Of a DNA stretch of 37,816 bases, positions 1 through 9,200 are shown in pieces; the stretch's first letter is position 1, and the number at the start of each line of letters is the position of its first letter. Under the pieces are notes generated by a model. That model had not been told where the DNA came from. It saw nothing but the letters and a program-made list of their open reading frames with translations, and searched no databases. Location of the stretch: contig JANWID010000100.1 of NCBI GenBank assembly GCA_025450095.1, positions 1-37,816 of the forward strand. The letters are read 5' to 3'. Position numbers and translations under genes: made by a program. Source of the DNA: Bacteroidia bacterium. GTDB lineage: Bacteria > Bacteroidota > Bacteroidia > AKYH767-A > OLB10.

Positions 1-306
1 ATGTTGGCTGTCCGGACATTTGTTGTTAATTTACTTGTAATGAATTAAATTTTTTGCATAGAAGCGCCCATCCGGTCCACTATGTTAATGCAATTCCCCA
101 CCTGCCGGCGACTCACGCGGATACGAAGAGCACCAAGTCGAACCATTTTGTTCCTGCAATTCCCTGCCTGCTGCTTGATTTCTATGATTTTTTGTGTTGA
201 AACTTGAGCTGAAGGAAACTTTTAATAATTTGATAAACTGCGGCAGGCAGGCTCCCGCAATGATGTTTTCGTGTCCCTGGCAAAATTATAGTGCGGGAGG
301 CGATGA

Positions 307-357
307 GAATTCCAGAAGGAGGCGGCTGAAAAATTCAGCCGCCTCCTTCTGGAATTC
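307..357. repeat. Perfect 24-bp inverted repeat with 3-nt loop
   Basis: Arms 307-330 and 334-357 are perfectly complementary over 24 bp and separated only by AAA. Each arm starts or ends with an EcoRI-like GAATTC and contains the GC-rich core AGGAGGCGGCTGAA. There is no T-run on either side, so it is not a standard terminator. It is best read as an intergenic palindromic repeat. Confidence 0.85.
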
Positions 358-367
358 AAGATATTTT

Positions 368-392
368 TGTGCGCCGACAAAGTCGGCACACA
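368..392. repeat. 11-bp near-perfect hairpin
   Basis: Arms 368-378 (TGTGCGCCGAC) and 382-392 (GTCGGCACACA) pair with one mismatch around an AAA loop. It is the middle of three hairpins in this stretch. Confidence 0.7.
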
Positions 393-404
393 AATTAATT
401 TAAT

Positions 405-447
405 AATTGAAATGTGGCGCTGATTTATTCAGCGCCACATTTCAATT
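405..447. repeat. Perfect 19-bp inverted repeat with 5-nt loop
   Basis: Arms 405-423 and 429-447 pair perfectly over 19 bp around TTTAT. The core TGGCGCTGA is GC-rich and the outer part A/T-rich. It lies 13 nt after the previous hairpin. Confidence 0.85.
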
Positions 448-676
448 CCCCTCAACCCTCCCGCAGTAGAATTTTATTGAAACTGGACAAAGTAAGTTGT
501 GGGAGGAATTCTAGAATCTAAATGGCGCGAATTGGATATGTGGACTTTTGCTTAAAAAGCTTTTGAAGTGAAGCATCTACCGCGGGAGGAAAAGCAGAAT
601 CATCATCGCGCGATCAGGCTAACCGGGTATTTGTCTGATTTTTGACTCCGAACATTAAACATATTAAAACTAATAT

Positions 677-684
677 TAGCTTTG
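677..684 (+). promoter_or_regulatory. Bacteroidota -7 box (TAnnTTTG) for the porin gene
   Basis: TAGCTTTG matches the TAnnTTTG consensus of the Bacteroidota primary sigma factor. It ends 19 nt before the ATG at 704. I see no TTTG at the usual -33 spacing (the nearest, at 641-644, is too far), so the assignment rests on the -7 box and its position. Confidence 0.35.
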
Positions 685-703
685 GCCGGATAAAATTATT
701 TTT

Positions 704-1776
704 ATGAAAGTAGCTTTCGCGTTTTTATTACTTTTACCAGTTTTTGCAATGGCGCAACTGGACACGTCCAAATCGAACTTGTCATTTTCCGCATACGCTG
801 AAGTGTATTATTGTTATGATTTCAATGAACCCGATAATCACAACAGGCCATCATTTATGTATAGCCACAACCGTCATAATGAATTTAATTTAAACCTGGG
901 ATTTGTTAAGGCTGCTTACAGCACTGAAAGAGTGCACGGAAACCTGGCGCTCGCAGCAGGAACTTACATGAATGCCAACTACGCTGCCGAACCCGGTGTA
1001 TTAAAGAATATTTATGAGGCAAATGCGGGTGTGAAAATTTCAAAGAAAAAAACTTATGGATTGACGGCGGTATATTTGGTTCGCACATTGGATTTGAAAG
1101 CGCAGTTTCAAAAGATTGCCAGGCTTTAACAAGAACTATGTCGGCAGAAAATTCTCCTTACTATGAATGTGGCGCCAAAATCTCTTACACCTCCGACAAT
1201 ACCAAATGGTTTTTGTCTGGCCTGGTACTCAACGGATGGCAACATATACAACGTCCCGATGGAAATGATTCACCAGCCTTTGGCACCCAGGTTACGTTTT
1301 CACCCAATTCAAAAGTGGTTGTAAACTACAGTACTTTTATAGGAAATGATAAACCAGATTCAGTTAAGCAAATGCGGTATTTTCATAATCTGTATGGTAT
1401 AATTCACTTTACGGATGCGTTTCATGTTATAGCTGGTTTTGATTATGGAATGGAACAACAGGAAAAGGGTAGCAGCGATTATTACAGTTGGTATAGTCCT
1501 GTAATACTTGTGATGTATAATTTCAACGACCGTTGGTCAGCGACCGCAAGGGGTGAATATTACCTGGATGAAGATGAAGTAATCATTTCCACTGGAACAG
1601 AAAATGGATTTCAGACTTTGGGATACTCACTCAACATCGATTACAAAATACGAAGCAATGCGATCTGGAGAATCGAGGGAAGATCGTTGCAGTCGGAAGA
1701 TGAGATTTTTTTAAAGGACGGCGAGGCCGAAAAAGTAAATACTTTTGTTACAACCTCATTGGCGGTTTCATTTTGA
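704..1776 (+). pseudogene. Outer-membrane beta-barrel porin (OmpL/bbp2-like), frameshifted
   Basis: The gene starts with a signal peptide (MKVAFAFLLLLPVFAMAQ), then runs as an N-terminal barrel to about residue 115. The frame is lost at a run of seven A at 1046-1052. The original frame stops at 1127-1129. In the -1 frame the sequence continues without a gap: NLWIDGGIFGSHIGFESAVS, then the stretch around 1138 (AENSPYYECG), and a barrel through to a terminal Phe (LAVSF), typical of outer-membrane barrels. DGGIF..HIGFES..SKD...TR...AENSPYYE is, from memory, characteristic of the Bacteroidota putative beta-barrel porin-2 family. One extra A in the run restores a single protein of about 357 residues. 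This may be a real pseudogene, a sequencing error or slippage at the A-run; the sequence alone cannot decide. It stands alone with no operon partner. Confidence 0.85.
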
Positions 1777-1929
1777 CAGTATTCGTTCGGACACCATGCC
1801 TGGCATCACTACAGTAAAAATTAATATTGTTCAATCTTAGTTCCTTATTCATTAATCAATAAATGTTAAGTGTTATTCAATATACAGGTAAGTATGATGA
1901 AATTCAAAAATTGAATAACATAAATTGTA

Positions 1930-2163
1930 GCCCTGTAAGGGCGAAAGTTTGGTAGAAAAAATGGATCGGTATTAATCTCTTCCGCAGAAAAATTATGAAA
2001 GGATTGGCAAACACCTGGCGGAAGGAACGACGTGAACATACTGGGGAAAGTTTTTGTTTTCGATTCCTCCTCCAGCCAGATGTGTTCGTTTTTTTTTATT
2101 GTCGACAGTGCGGGAGTATTAGAATAGACAATTATTTTCTACCAAACTTTCGCCCCTCTGGGG
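1930..2163. repeat. Inverted-repeat-bounded intergenic element (~230 bp)
   Basis: The 21 bases at 1939-1959 (core GCGAAAGTTTGGTAGA) recur perfectly as the reverse complement at 2135-2155. Each copy is capped by a small GC hairpin (GCCCTGTAAGGGC on the left, CCCCTCTGGGG on the right). The interior has no convincing gene. This is the form of a small non-autonomous palindromic element. The whole gap 1777-2274 holds nothing else I can name. Confidence 0.7.
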
Positions 2164-2274
2164 TTTGGTTTCTTGTCACCTGGTATTGCTTCTAAAAGTT
2201 GCTCTGAAGTGGCGCGTTCCTGTCATACTGAAATCACATAATGAAGAGGTTAGATACCCATAAAAAAGGTTCCC

Positions 2275-2655
2275 CTACTCTTCGTAAAAAGCAGCAAGCT
2301 CCCCAAAATAATTTTCATTCCATCCTTCAACGATATCTTCAAAATCGGAATCGGGAATGTTGGTATGGCGAAGTTCTACTGATGTGCCCTGTTTGTGCGG
2401 ATGTAATTTTATTGTGACAATAGATGGTTCTTCCTGGTCTCCAAAATACCATTGCTGTACAATTTTCTTATCCGTTTCAAATTCCAGGTTTTTCCCAACA
2501 ATGCTTCCACCCCATAGTGAAAATTCCGAGTCCGGCTGGGTTGACATTTCAGCTTCTTCACCGGTCCATAGCTCCATTGTTAATGGATTGGTCAGTGCAG
2601 CATATATATCGGCAGGAGTAGCGGTGATGATGAAATAAGCTTTGAAGTCTTTCAT
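2275..2655 (-). CDS. SRPBCC (START-like, AHSA1-type) domain protein
   Basis: A protein of about 126 residues with the START/Bet v 1 fold typical of the AHSA1 family. The N-terminus has the strand and helix pattern FKAYFIITATPADIYAALTN, followed by TMELWTGEEAEMS, the glycine turn LWGGSIVGKNLEF, KKIVQQWYFGD and the C-terminal helix IVEGWNENYFGELAAFYEE. Such proteins bind hydrophobic ligands in a cavity; no substrate can be inferred here. I chose the internal Met at 2655 because the alternative 11 residues upstream (MILLTLPQQNL) are not conserved-looking. It is a single-gene unit on the minus strand, unrelated to the ArsR-linked SRPBCC gene at 34548. Confidence 0.85.
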   Translation of the reverse strand: MKDFKAYFIITATPADIYAALTNPLTMELWTGEEAEMSTQPDSEFSLWGGSIVGKNLEFETDKKIVQQWYFGDQEEPSIVTIKLHPHKQGTSVELRHTNIPDSDFEDIVEGWNENYFGELAAFYEE

Positions 2656-2749
2656 GAGATTTTGTTGTGGTAAAGTTAGCAAAATCAATTGTAGTTAATA
2701 TCCCAAAAGTGGATAAATGGAAATGCTGGAAGTCACCCGGTCGGGTCTA

Positions 2750-2851
2750 ATAACCACAGAGACACTGAGACACCGAGTTTCACGGAGAGCTTAAATTTAA
2801 ATCAGGAACACCTCCGTGTACCTCTGTATCTCCGTGCCTCTGTGTTAATTT
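2750..2851. repeat. CACAGAGAC-type palindromic repeat
   Basis: The left side reads ATAACCACAGAGACACTGAG and the right side reads CCGTGCCTCTGTGTTAATT, its imperfect reverse complement, with a second inner inverted pair (CACGGAG / CTCCGTG). It fills the gap between the SRPBCC gene and the chr operon. This word family (cacagaggcacggag) is, from memory, a common dispersed repeat in environmental bacterial genomes. The rest of 2656-3032 shows no gene. Confidence 0.75.
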
Positions 2852-3032
2852 TTCCGCGTCGTATTTTTTTTAAACACACAAGTAACTACCCATTTTAACA
2901 AAATTCTTCGGGTATAGCAGGTAATGCGAAAAGTAGAACAATTCAATTAAAATTGCTATATTCACTTTATTGAATTCAAACTTTTCCATAAAAACACTTT
3001 TTATATTTAATAACCTTAAAAATTCATTATTC

Positions 3033-3491
3033 ATGAAATGGATTACCAGGGAGCGTCCTAAAATCGACCGGATTGCCTGTCCGTGGCTGATTAAAAATTT
3101 TGTTGATACGGATGCAGAATTTATCTACGTTCCAACAGATAAAGTTTTAGAAAAGGCCAAGGAGTTTAACGCTGTTCCTTTTGATATCCCGAAAGTGGAA
3201 TATTCACATGACGGAGAATATTGCACATTCGATACCATCATAAAAAAGCATAAGCTCAAAGATCGGGCGTTAAACACACTTGCAATAATTGTACGCGGTG
3301 CCGATACGGACCGTTTTGATCTGGCACCGCAGGCAGCAGGGTTGTGGGCTATATCAGCTGGTCTATCCCATAATATCCGCGATGACCATGAGATGCTCCG
3401 TGTTGGAATGAAAATTTATGATGCGCTATACAGTTGGGCGAAATATGTTTCTGATGAACGTCACACCTGGAATCCTGATTTGAAAGTATGA
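3033..3491 (+). CDS. Chromate resistance protein, ChrB C-terminal domain only
   Basis: A protein of 152 residues. The N-terminus MKWITRERPKIDRIACPWLI is the hallmark of the ChrB C-terminal domain (WITRERPKIDRIACPWLI.RFID type), and the C-terminus RHTWNPDL fits too. Proteobacterial ChrB is about twice as long and has an N-terminal regulatory half that is missing here, so this is a stand-alone version. I used the ATG at 3033, where homology begins, rather than the in-frame ATG at 2970, whose extra residues look like translated A/T-rich leader. Its stop overlaps the ATG of chrA (ATGA at 3488-3491), so the two are translationally coupled. The role in chromate resistance is inferred from the family and the partner. 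Confidence 0.88.
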   Translation: MKWITRERPKIDRIACPWLIKNFVDTDAEFIYVPTDKVLEKAKEFNAVPFDIPKVEYSHDGEYCTFDTIIKKHKLKDRALNTLAIIVRGADTDRFDLAPQAAGLWAISAGLSHNIRDDHEMLRVGMKIYDALYSWAKYVSDERHTWNPDLKV

Positions 3492-4696
3492 ATACATCAG
3501 CACCTCAAACCATCAGGCAAACAAAAGCCCAGATTTTTCTTCGCTTTCTAAAATTCGGATGCCTCGCCTGGGGCGGACCCGTTGCTCAAATAGCCATGAT
3601 CAGGCAAGAGCTGGTGGAAGAAGAAAAATGGGTATCAAAGGAAAAGTTTAACAGGGCACTATCCGTTTACCAGGTTTTACCAGGTCCGGAAGCACATGAA
3701 TTATGCGTTTATTTTGGAATGCTTGCAGGAGGCCGCTGGGGTGGTTTCTTAGCGGGTTTTGCATTTATGTTACCAGGTGTAATTCTCATGTTGTTGCTTA
3801 CACTTTTTTATATTCATGTAGGAATAACTTCAACTATTTTTCAATTTGTTTTTGTAGGATTTCAGGTTGCTGTGATCGCTCTTATTTTTTCGGCAATTCA
3901 CCGGATTGGCAAACATGTTCTCATTAACAAACAACTTTTGATTATTGCTGTCTGTTCGTTCATAGCTTATTTTTGCGGCTTGCCTTTTTATATTGTCTTA
4001 CCAGCAGCAGGTGCCGCATACATGCTATGGATGAAAGGGCAAAGGATGATTGCTTCTATCATTGGATTGGCAGTGTTAATTGCAGGAGGGTTTTTGCTAT
4101 CTCCTGAAACATTCAATGTACAAACTGTTGCTGCAACTCATGTATCAGCTTCAACAGTTACAAATACATCAGTATTACAGGTATTCATTACCGGACTTAA
4201 AGGAGGTCTTTTAACTTTTGGAGGTGCGTATACTGTTATTCCATTTATACAGCGGGATGCTGTTGTAAATTATGGATGGCTTTCCAATCAGCAATTTCTC
4301 GATGGTATCGCCTTATCGGGAATAATACCGGCACCACTTATAATCTTCTCCACATTTGTAGGATATTTCGGAGGCGGATGGCTGGGTGCCATTCTAATAA
4401 CAGTAGGCATATTCCTGCCTGCGTTCGCCTTTACATTAGTCGGTCATGGACTGATGGAAAAAATAATTGAAAATAAAACCTTGCATAATTTCCTGGATGG
4501 AGTTACTGCGGGAGTTATTGGATTAATTTCTTTAACAGCTATTCAACTTTTCAGAGCTACCATTACAGATACATTTACACTAATACTATTTGCAATTTGT
4601 CTTGTGACTTTATTTAAAATAAAAAGTAAATTTACTTCTGTATTTGTAATATTGGGAACCGGGATTATTTGTCTCGTTTATTTCATGTGGTTTTAA
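3488..4696 (+). CDS. chrA: Chromate transporter ChrA (CHR family)
   Basis: A 402-residue two-repeat CHR permease. The N-terminal repeat has FLRFLKFGCLAWGGPVAQIA, then YQVLPGPEAHELCVYFGMLAGG.WGG; the C-terminal repeat has FITGLKGGLLTFGGAYTVIP and GIIPAPLIIFSTFVGYFGGG. These are the paired GGP/GGAY and PGP/PAP motifs of long-chain ChrA proteins. About ten hydrophobic segments are visible. It would export chromate (or transport sulfate-like oxyanions) across the inner membrane. It overlaps the upstream chrB-like gene by four bases. No regulator is adjacent. The substrate is inferred from the family; the call itself is firm. Confidence 0.95.
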   Translation: MNTSAPQTIRQTKAQIFLRFLKFGCLAWGGPVAQIAMIRQELVEEEKWVSKEKFNRALSVYQVLPGPEAHELCVYFGMLAGGRWGGFLAGFAFMLPGVILMLLLTLFYIHVGITSTIFQFVFVGFQVAVIALIFSAIHRIGKHVLINKQLLIIAVCSFIAYFCGLPFYIVLPAAGAAYMLWMKGQRMIASIIGLAVLIAGGFLLSPETFNVQTVAATHVSASTVTNTSVLQVFITGLKGGLLTFGGAYTVIPFIQRDAVVNYGWLSNQQFLDGIALSGIIPAPLIIFSTFVGYFGGGWLGAILITVGIFLPAFAFTLVGHGLMEKIIENKTLHNFLDGVTAGVIGLISLTAIQLFRATITDTFTLILFAICLVTLFKIKSKFTSVFVILGTGIICLVYFMWF

Positions 4697-4710
4697 AAAT
4701 TCCGATCAAG

Positions 4711-4919
4711 ACAAAATGGAACGCGGATTGGACGGATTAAATGGAAAAATCGCGGATTTATTTTTTCTATTAACAAATCCGCGTAAATCCGGTAAATAAC
4801 TGCCTGACGCTTGGTTACTCTGGAAGTTTAAAACTAATATGAACTAAAATTTCAATTAGAAGATTTAATGTAAAGATGCGGCAGGTAGGCGCATAACCCG
4901 CGTTCCATTTAATTTTGTT
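4711..4919. repeat. Inverted-repeat element with GCGGATT words
   Basis: The left end ACAAAATGGAACGCGG at about 4712 returns as the reverse complement CCGCGTTCCATTTAATTTTGT at about 4898-4918, with a TTAA insertion. Inside, ATCGCGGATTT and AAATCCGCG form a second hairpin. It fills the gap between chrA and the convergent efflux operon and has no gene. Confidence 0.65.
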
Positions 4920-4936
4920 TCTAATGTGTATTCAAA

Positions 4937-6274
4937 TTAATGTTCATGTGCTTCACCTGAATATGTCATTTTTCCTAAAATAAAATATGCACCCTTTATT
5001 ACGATTTTAGAATCAGGATGAATTTTACTTAGTACAGTGATTTCTGAATAACCAATATCTGTGGTTCCTTTAACAACCGGAATTCGCTCAAATATTACAG
5101 AGCCAGCATGAGTATCAACATTCGAATTTTCATTATGGCTATGTTCTAAATCACCCTTTTCACCTTCATGCGAATGTACAGAATCATTTTCTTTTAGTGA
5201 GGTTCCTGATTTTTCATCATCCATAGAACTAACTACAAAAATATAATCCTGTCCTTCGTGATTTACAATTGCCTCGGTTGGAACCGATTCAACCGTGGCG
5301 CTACTTAAACTAACCAACGCGGTAATACTCATCCCATCGATTAAACCTTCTTTGTTTCCTAGTACCTGTGCGTGTACTGCGACGGCTTTTGTATTTGCCT
5401 CAAAGGTGTTTCCAATACCATATATTTTTGCATCATATTCCTTTCCCGGATTATTAGTAAGGGTAAAATGAATAATTTGTCCCTCATGGAGTTTTAATAA
5501 ATCCTTTTCATACACATACAAATCAACATGAAGTTGAGAGTTGTCCACAATAGTGGCAACAGGATTATTTGCTTCCACGAAGGTTCCGATATTCACCAAC
5601 ACGTCACTTACTGAACCATTAATTGGACTGGTTAAATTCACGAAAGACGATATGTTCCCATTCGAAACAGTTGAACTATTTAAACCAATCAGCTCTAATT
5701 GCTTTTGAAGGCTTTCTTTTCGCGCCCTAAGCATCCGGAGGTCAGCTTCTGCTTTTTGATATGTTTTCAATGCAGAAGCATTTCCTTCGCTCAACTCTTT
5801 TTGGCGATTAAACTCGATTTCCGATAATTGAAGTTGAGAATTAATTGAAATGTACTCCTCCTGCATAGTAATGAATGAAGTACCTGAAAGGGTGGCAATT
5901 ACCTGGCCTTTTATTACTGTGTTACCTGGCTGAACAAGAATAGATTTAATCACTCCTCCGGCCATTGCAGTTATGTTAGCCCGATTCTGATTTGGTACTT
6001 TCAAAATTCCATTAGCTTTCAATGAAGCTGTCAACTGTTTTCTCTCTATTGAACCAAATTGGATTCCTATTGTCTTAATTTGTTCCAATGTTAAGCTCGT
6101 TTCGTGCGATCCGGAGTGTCCGGATTCTTCTGAATGTTCAAGCTTTTTTTCATGGTTGATACTTCCATTCTCTTCATTTCTATTACAACCAGCTACCATC
6201 ACCACAAAAATTAGGTAAACCAAATGCCAGATATTGATTGTAGTTCTTTGTTTATTCTTGATAATTGTGTTCAT
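4937..6274 (-). CDS. RND efflux periplasmic adaptor lipoprotein (CzcB/CusB-like)
   Basis: A 445-residue membrane-fusion protein. It has an N-terminal hydrophobic stretch ending in the lipobox MVAGC, a His-rich segment at about residues 42-59, the barrel-sandwich half GGVIKSILVQPGNTVIKGQV, a coiled-coil hairpin (LQLSEIEFNRQKELSEGNAS), the second half LTSPINGSVSDVLVNIGTFV, then beta-barrel and membrane-proximal domains. A second His-rich insert lies at 367-391 (HSHEGEKGDLEHSHNENSN), and the protein ends EAHEH, suggesting metal binding or handover to the pump. It starts 10 nt after the pump stop, so it is the last gene of a three-gene minus-strand operon. It would link the inner-membrane pump to its outer-membrane channel. 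Confidence 0.93.
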   Translation of the reverse strand: MNTIIKNKQRTTINIWHLVYLIFVVMVAGCNRNEENGSINHEKKLEHSEESGHSGSHETSLTLEQIKTIGIQFGSIERKQLTASLKANGILKVPNQNRANITAMAGGVIKSILVQPGNTVIKGQVIATLSGTSFITMQEEYISINSQLQLSEIEFNRQKELSEGNASALKTYQKAEADLRMLRARKESLQKQLELIGLNSSTVSNGNISSFVNLTSPINGSVSDVLVNIGTFVEANNPVATIVDNSQLHVDLYVYEKDLLKLHEGQIIHFTLTNNPGKEYDAKIYGIGNTFEANTKAVAVHAQVLGNKEGLIDGMSITALVSLSSATVESVPTEAIVNHEGQDYIFVVSSMDDEKSGTSLKENDSVHSHEGEKGDLEHSHNENSNVDTHAGSVIFERIPVVKGTTDIGYSEITVLSKIHPDSKIVIKGAYFILGKMTYSGEAHEH

Positions 6275-6284
6275 ATGAATATCG

Positions 6285-9200
6285 TTATTTCCCCATTAAT
6301 AAATTAAATTCTTCAGCTGCCTTATTAATATTAAGTACCGATTGCAAATACTTCAACTGCATCTCAGTAGCCATTTGAAGTGCATTTACATATTCACTGT
6401 AACTAATATCACCACTCTTGTACCCAAGTGTTGCCGTATTGATAATCGATTGAGTTAATCCGTCCTGGTAAGTGCGGTATGAATTATACTTTTCAAGACT
6501 CAGATTATAATTTTGAATAACTGATTTCAAACGATTTACCATTTGCAATCTACTGTTTTCTGCAACTTTTTCAAGTGATTGCTGTTGAAATTTCATTGAC
6601 TTCACTTTCCTTACATTACTGAAAATAGTAAGTGGAATATTTATTCCTAAACTATAACCAGTAAACCGGTCATCCTTTCCAAAATATGTTGCAGTTCCAT
6701 CGACCTCCTGGTAACCTGTAATCGATTGATTAAAATAACCTACTTCGAACTCTGGTAGTGCCTGGGAGGATTCCAAATATGTACTCTCAGATGCTATAAT
6801 TACTTCGTGGTAAATTTGCAGGAGTTCAGGATTTTGGTTAAGAGCCAGGCTATCGTACTCCGGATTTATTATCACCGGAATGAGCTCTTTATCAATTTCA
6901 AAGTCTTCGGTTGTGTTGATGAGTGCCTTTAATGAATTGTATTCAGAAATGTAGTTGCTTTCTGCTTCCTTATATTGAATTAAAACTTCAGTCCGTCGTG
7001 ATTCGACCATCAGTTTTTCCAAATTATTGGTTTCCCCGGTTTTGTATCGAAGTGTGGCTATATTATTGAAATCATTATAAAGGCTATCAAGGGTTAAAAG
7101 TTTTGTTTTTACATTTAATAGGTATTGTAAACTGTAATAAGATATTCGTATCTGGGATAAAATTCGATTAGTAGATGCTTTGGTTTTATATAAATTGGCA
7201 TCAAGCTCCGCTTCATATAACCCAGCCCGTGCCGAAAAATATGTTGGGAAGGGAATTTTTTGTGTAATCTCGAAACTGTTATCATCGTTAATACTGTTAA
7301 ATTGTCCATACCGATAATTAATTTCAGTCTTTGGTAATTCAAAGAAGGATTGTTTCTGTTTCAGGTAAGATTTATTTTGCAACTCCAAAGATTGAAACTC
7401 TAGATTGTTTTGACCGGCAATTTTAACCATCTCATCAAGATTCAATTTTCTAACCGGAGATTGAGCATGAGCTCCATCTGGAAAATTAAATAGTAAAATC
7501 ACTGAAATTGAAATGACCGTTCCCGAAATTTTACTTTTGGAACTGAATATAATATACAGCAAAGGCAACACAATTAGTGTAAGCAGTGTTGCTGTTATCA
7601 ACCCACCTATAACAACCGTGGCTAAGGGTTTTTGGACTTCAGCTCCCGCTCCGTGAGATAACGCCATTGGAAGGAAACCGAGTGATGCCACTGTGGCGGT
7701 CATTAAAACAGGGCGCAACCGAATTTTAGTCCCTTCCATAATTCTTTCATAAATATTAGTCATTCCTTCATTCATTAATTGATTAAAGGTGCTTATTAAG
7801 ACAATTCCATTCAAAACCGCAACACCAAAAAGCGCAATAAATCCAACACCAGCTGAAATACTGAATGGCATATCACGTATAAGTAATGCAAAAACACCTC
7901 CTATAGCTGCCATAGGAATAGCTGTAAAAATCAGTATCGCCTGCGAGATTGAATTAAACGTGAAATAAAGTAAAATAAAAATCAGTGCTAGAGCAGCAGG
8001 AACTGCAAGCATCAGGCGGGCAGATGCAGCTTCAAGATTTTCGAAAGTTCCTCCAAAAGTAAAATAATAACCATCCGGTAAACTGATATTCCCGGAAAGC
8101 TCGCTCTGGATATCCTCCACAGCGCTGGCGACATCACGGTCTTTGACATTGAATCCTATTACAATTCTGCGTTTACCATCTTCCCTGCTAATCTGTGCCG
8201 GGCCCAATTCCATTTTAATTTCTGCCACTTGAGATAGCGGTATCTGTAATCCCTTTGTAGTTGGTATGAAAAGTTGGGAAACATCATCTATATTATTTCT
8301 ATAAGTACTATCCAACCTCACTACTAAATCAAATTTTCTTTCATTTTCAAAAACAACACCTGCCTGCCCTCCTGCAAAAGCGGTACTTACAATATGGTTA
8401 ATATCTTCAATGTTTAGCCCGTAATCAGCAATTTGTGCACGATTATACTTTATAACAATTTGTGGAAGTCCGGCAACCCGTTCCACACTCGGTTCAGTAA
8501 CCCCTGGAACTTTTGCAATAATTGAATTCACCTTATTGGCATAATGCAACAGTGTGTCCATATTTTCACCAAATATTTTTACCGCTACATCCTGGCGGAT
8601 TCCAGTCATCAGTTCATTAAACCGCATTTGAATAGGTTGATTTTTTTCAAAAAATACACCGGGTATAACACTTAGTTTTTCTTCAATTTCTTCTGCAAGT
8701 TCCTCGTATGAAATTTTACGTTTCCATTCACCTGGCTGTTTAAGAATTATTATTAAATCGCTTGCTTCAGGAGGCATAGGGTCTGTTGGAACCTCCGCAC
8801 TTCCTGTTTTACCCACAACCATTTTAACTTCATCAAATTGCTTAATTATCCTGGAGGCTTGCATGGATGTTTCAATACTTTGTGACAATGAAGTTCCTTG
8901 CGATAAAATACAGTGAAAAGCATAGTCGCCTTCATTAAGAGTAGGTATAAACTCTCCACCCATCCTGGAAAACACTACAACTGAAAAAATAAAAATTAGA
9001 AGCGAAGTTCCAAGGACCATTCTTTTTGCCTTGATAGCTTTTTGGAGCAAAGGCGAATATATTTTTTGAAACTTAGCCATCATTCTGTCTGAAATATTTA
9101 CTTTATGGTTTACCTTTTTACTCAGAAAAACAGATGAAATCATTGGGATATAAGTGAGCGAAAGAATAAATGCTCCCAATATTGCAAAAGATACAGTTTG

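Larger units (their letters stand above)
1..703. other. Long non-coding stretch at the window start
   Basis: I see no convincing gene here. Short open frames exist but have no recognisable protein features, and the longest (194-403) runs straight through perfect inverted repeats, which argues against coding. The stretch holds three consecutive hairpins (307-357, 368-392, 405-447) and a -7-like box just before the porin gene at 704. Confidence 0.7.

Noticed and set aside
1..19. Possible minus-strand gene starting at 19 and leaving the window (MSGQPT...)
   Set aside because: Only six codons are visible, which is too little to support a gene.
194..403. Open frame of 69 codons on the plus strand
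   Set aside because: It covers a perfect 24-bp inverted repeat and has no recognisable protein features.
1046..1053. Programmed -1 frameshift in the porin gene
   Set aside because: The site gAAAAAAAC permits slippage, but no porin is known to me to use it and there is no clear stimulatory hairpin after it; mutation or read error is simpler.
1995..2195. Open frame of 66 codons on the plus strand
   Set aside because: It lies inside an inverted-repeat element and its C-terminal part is the repeat arm translated.
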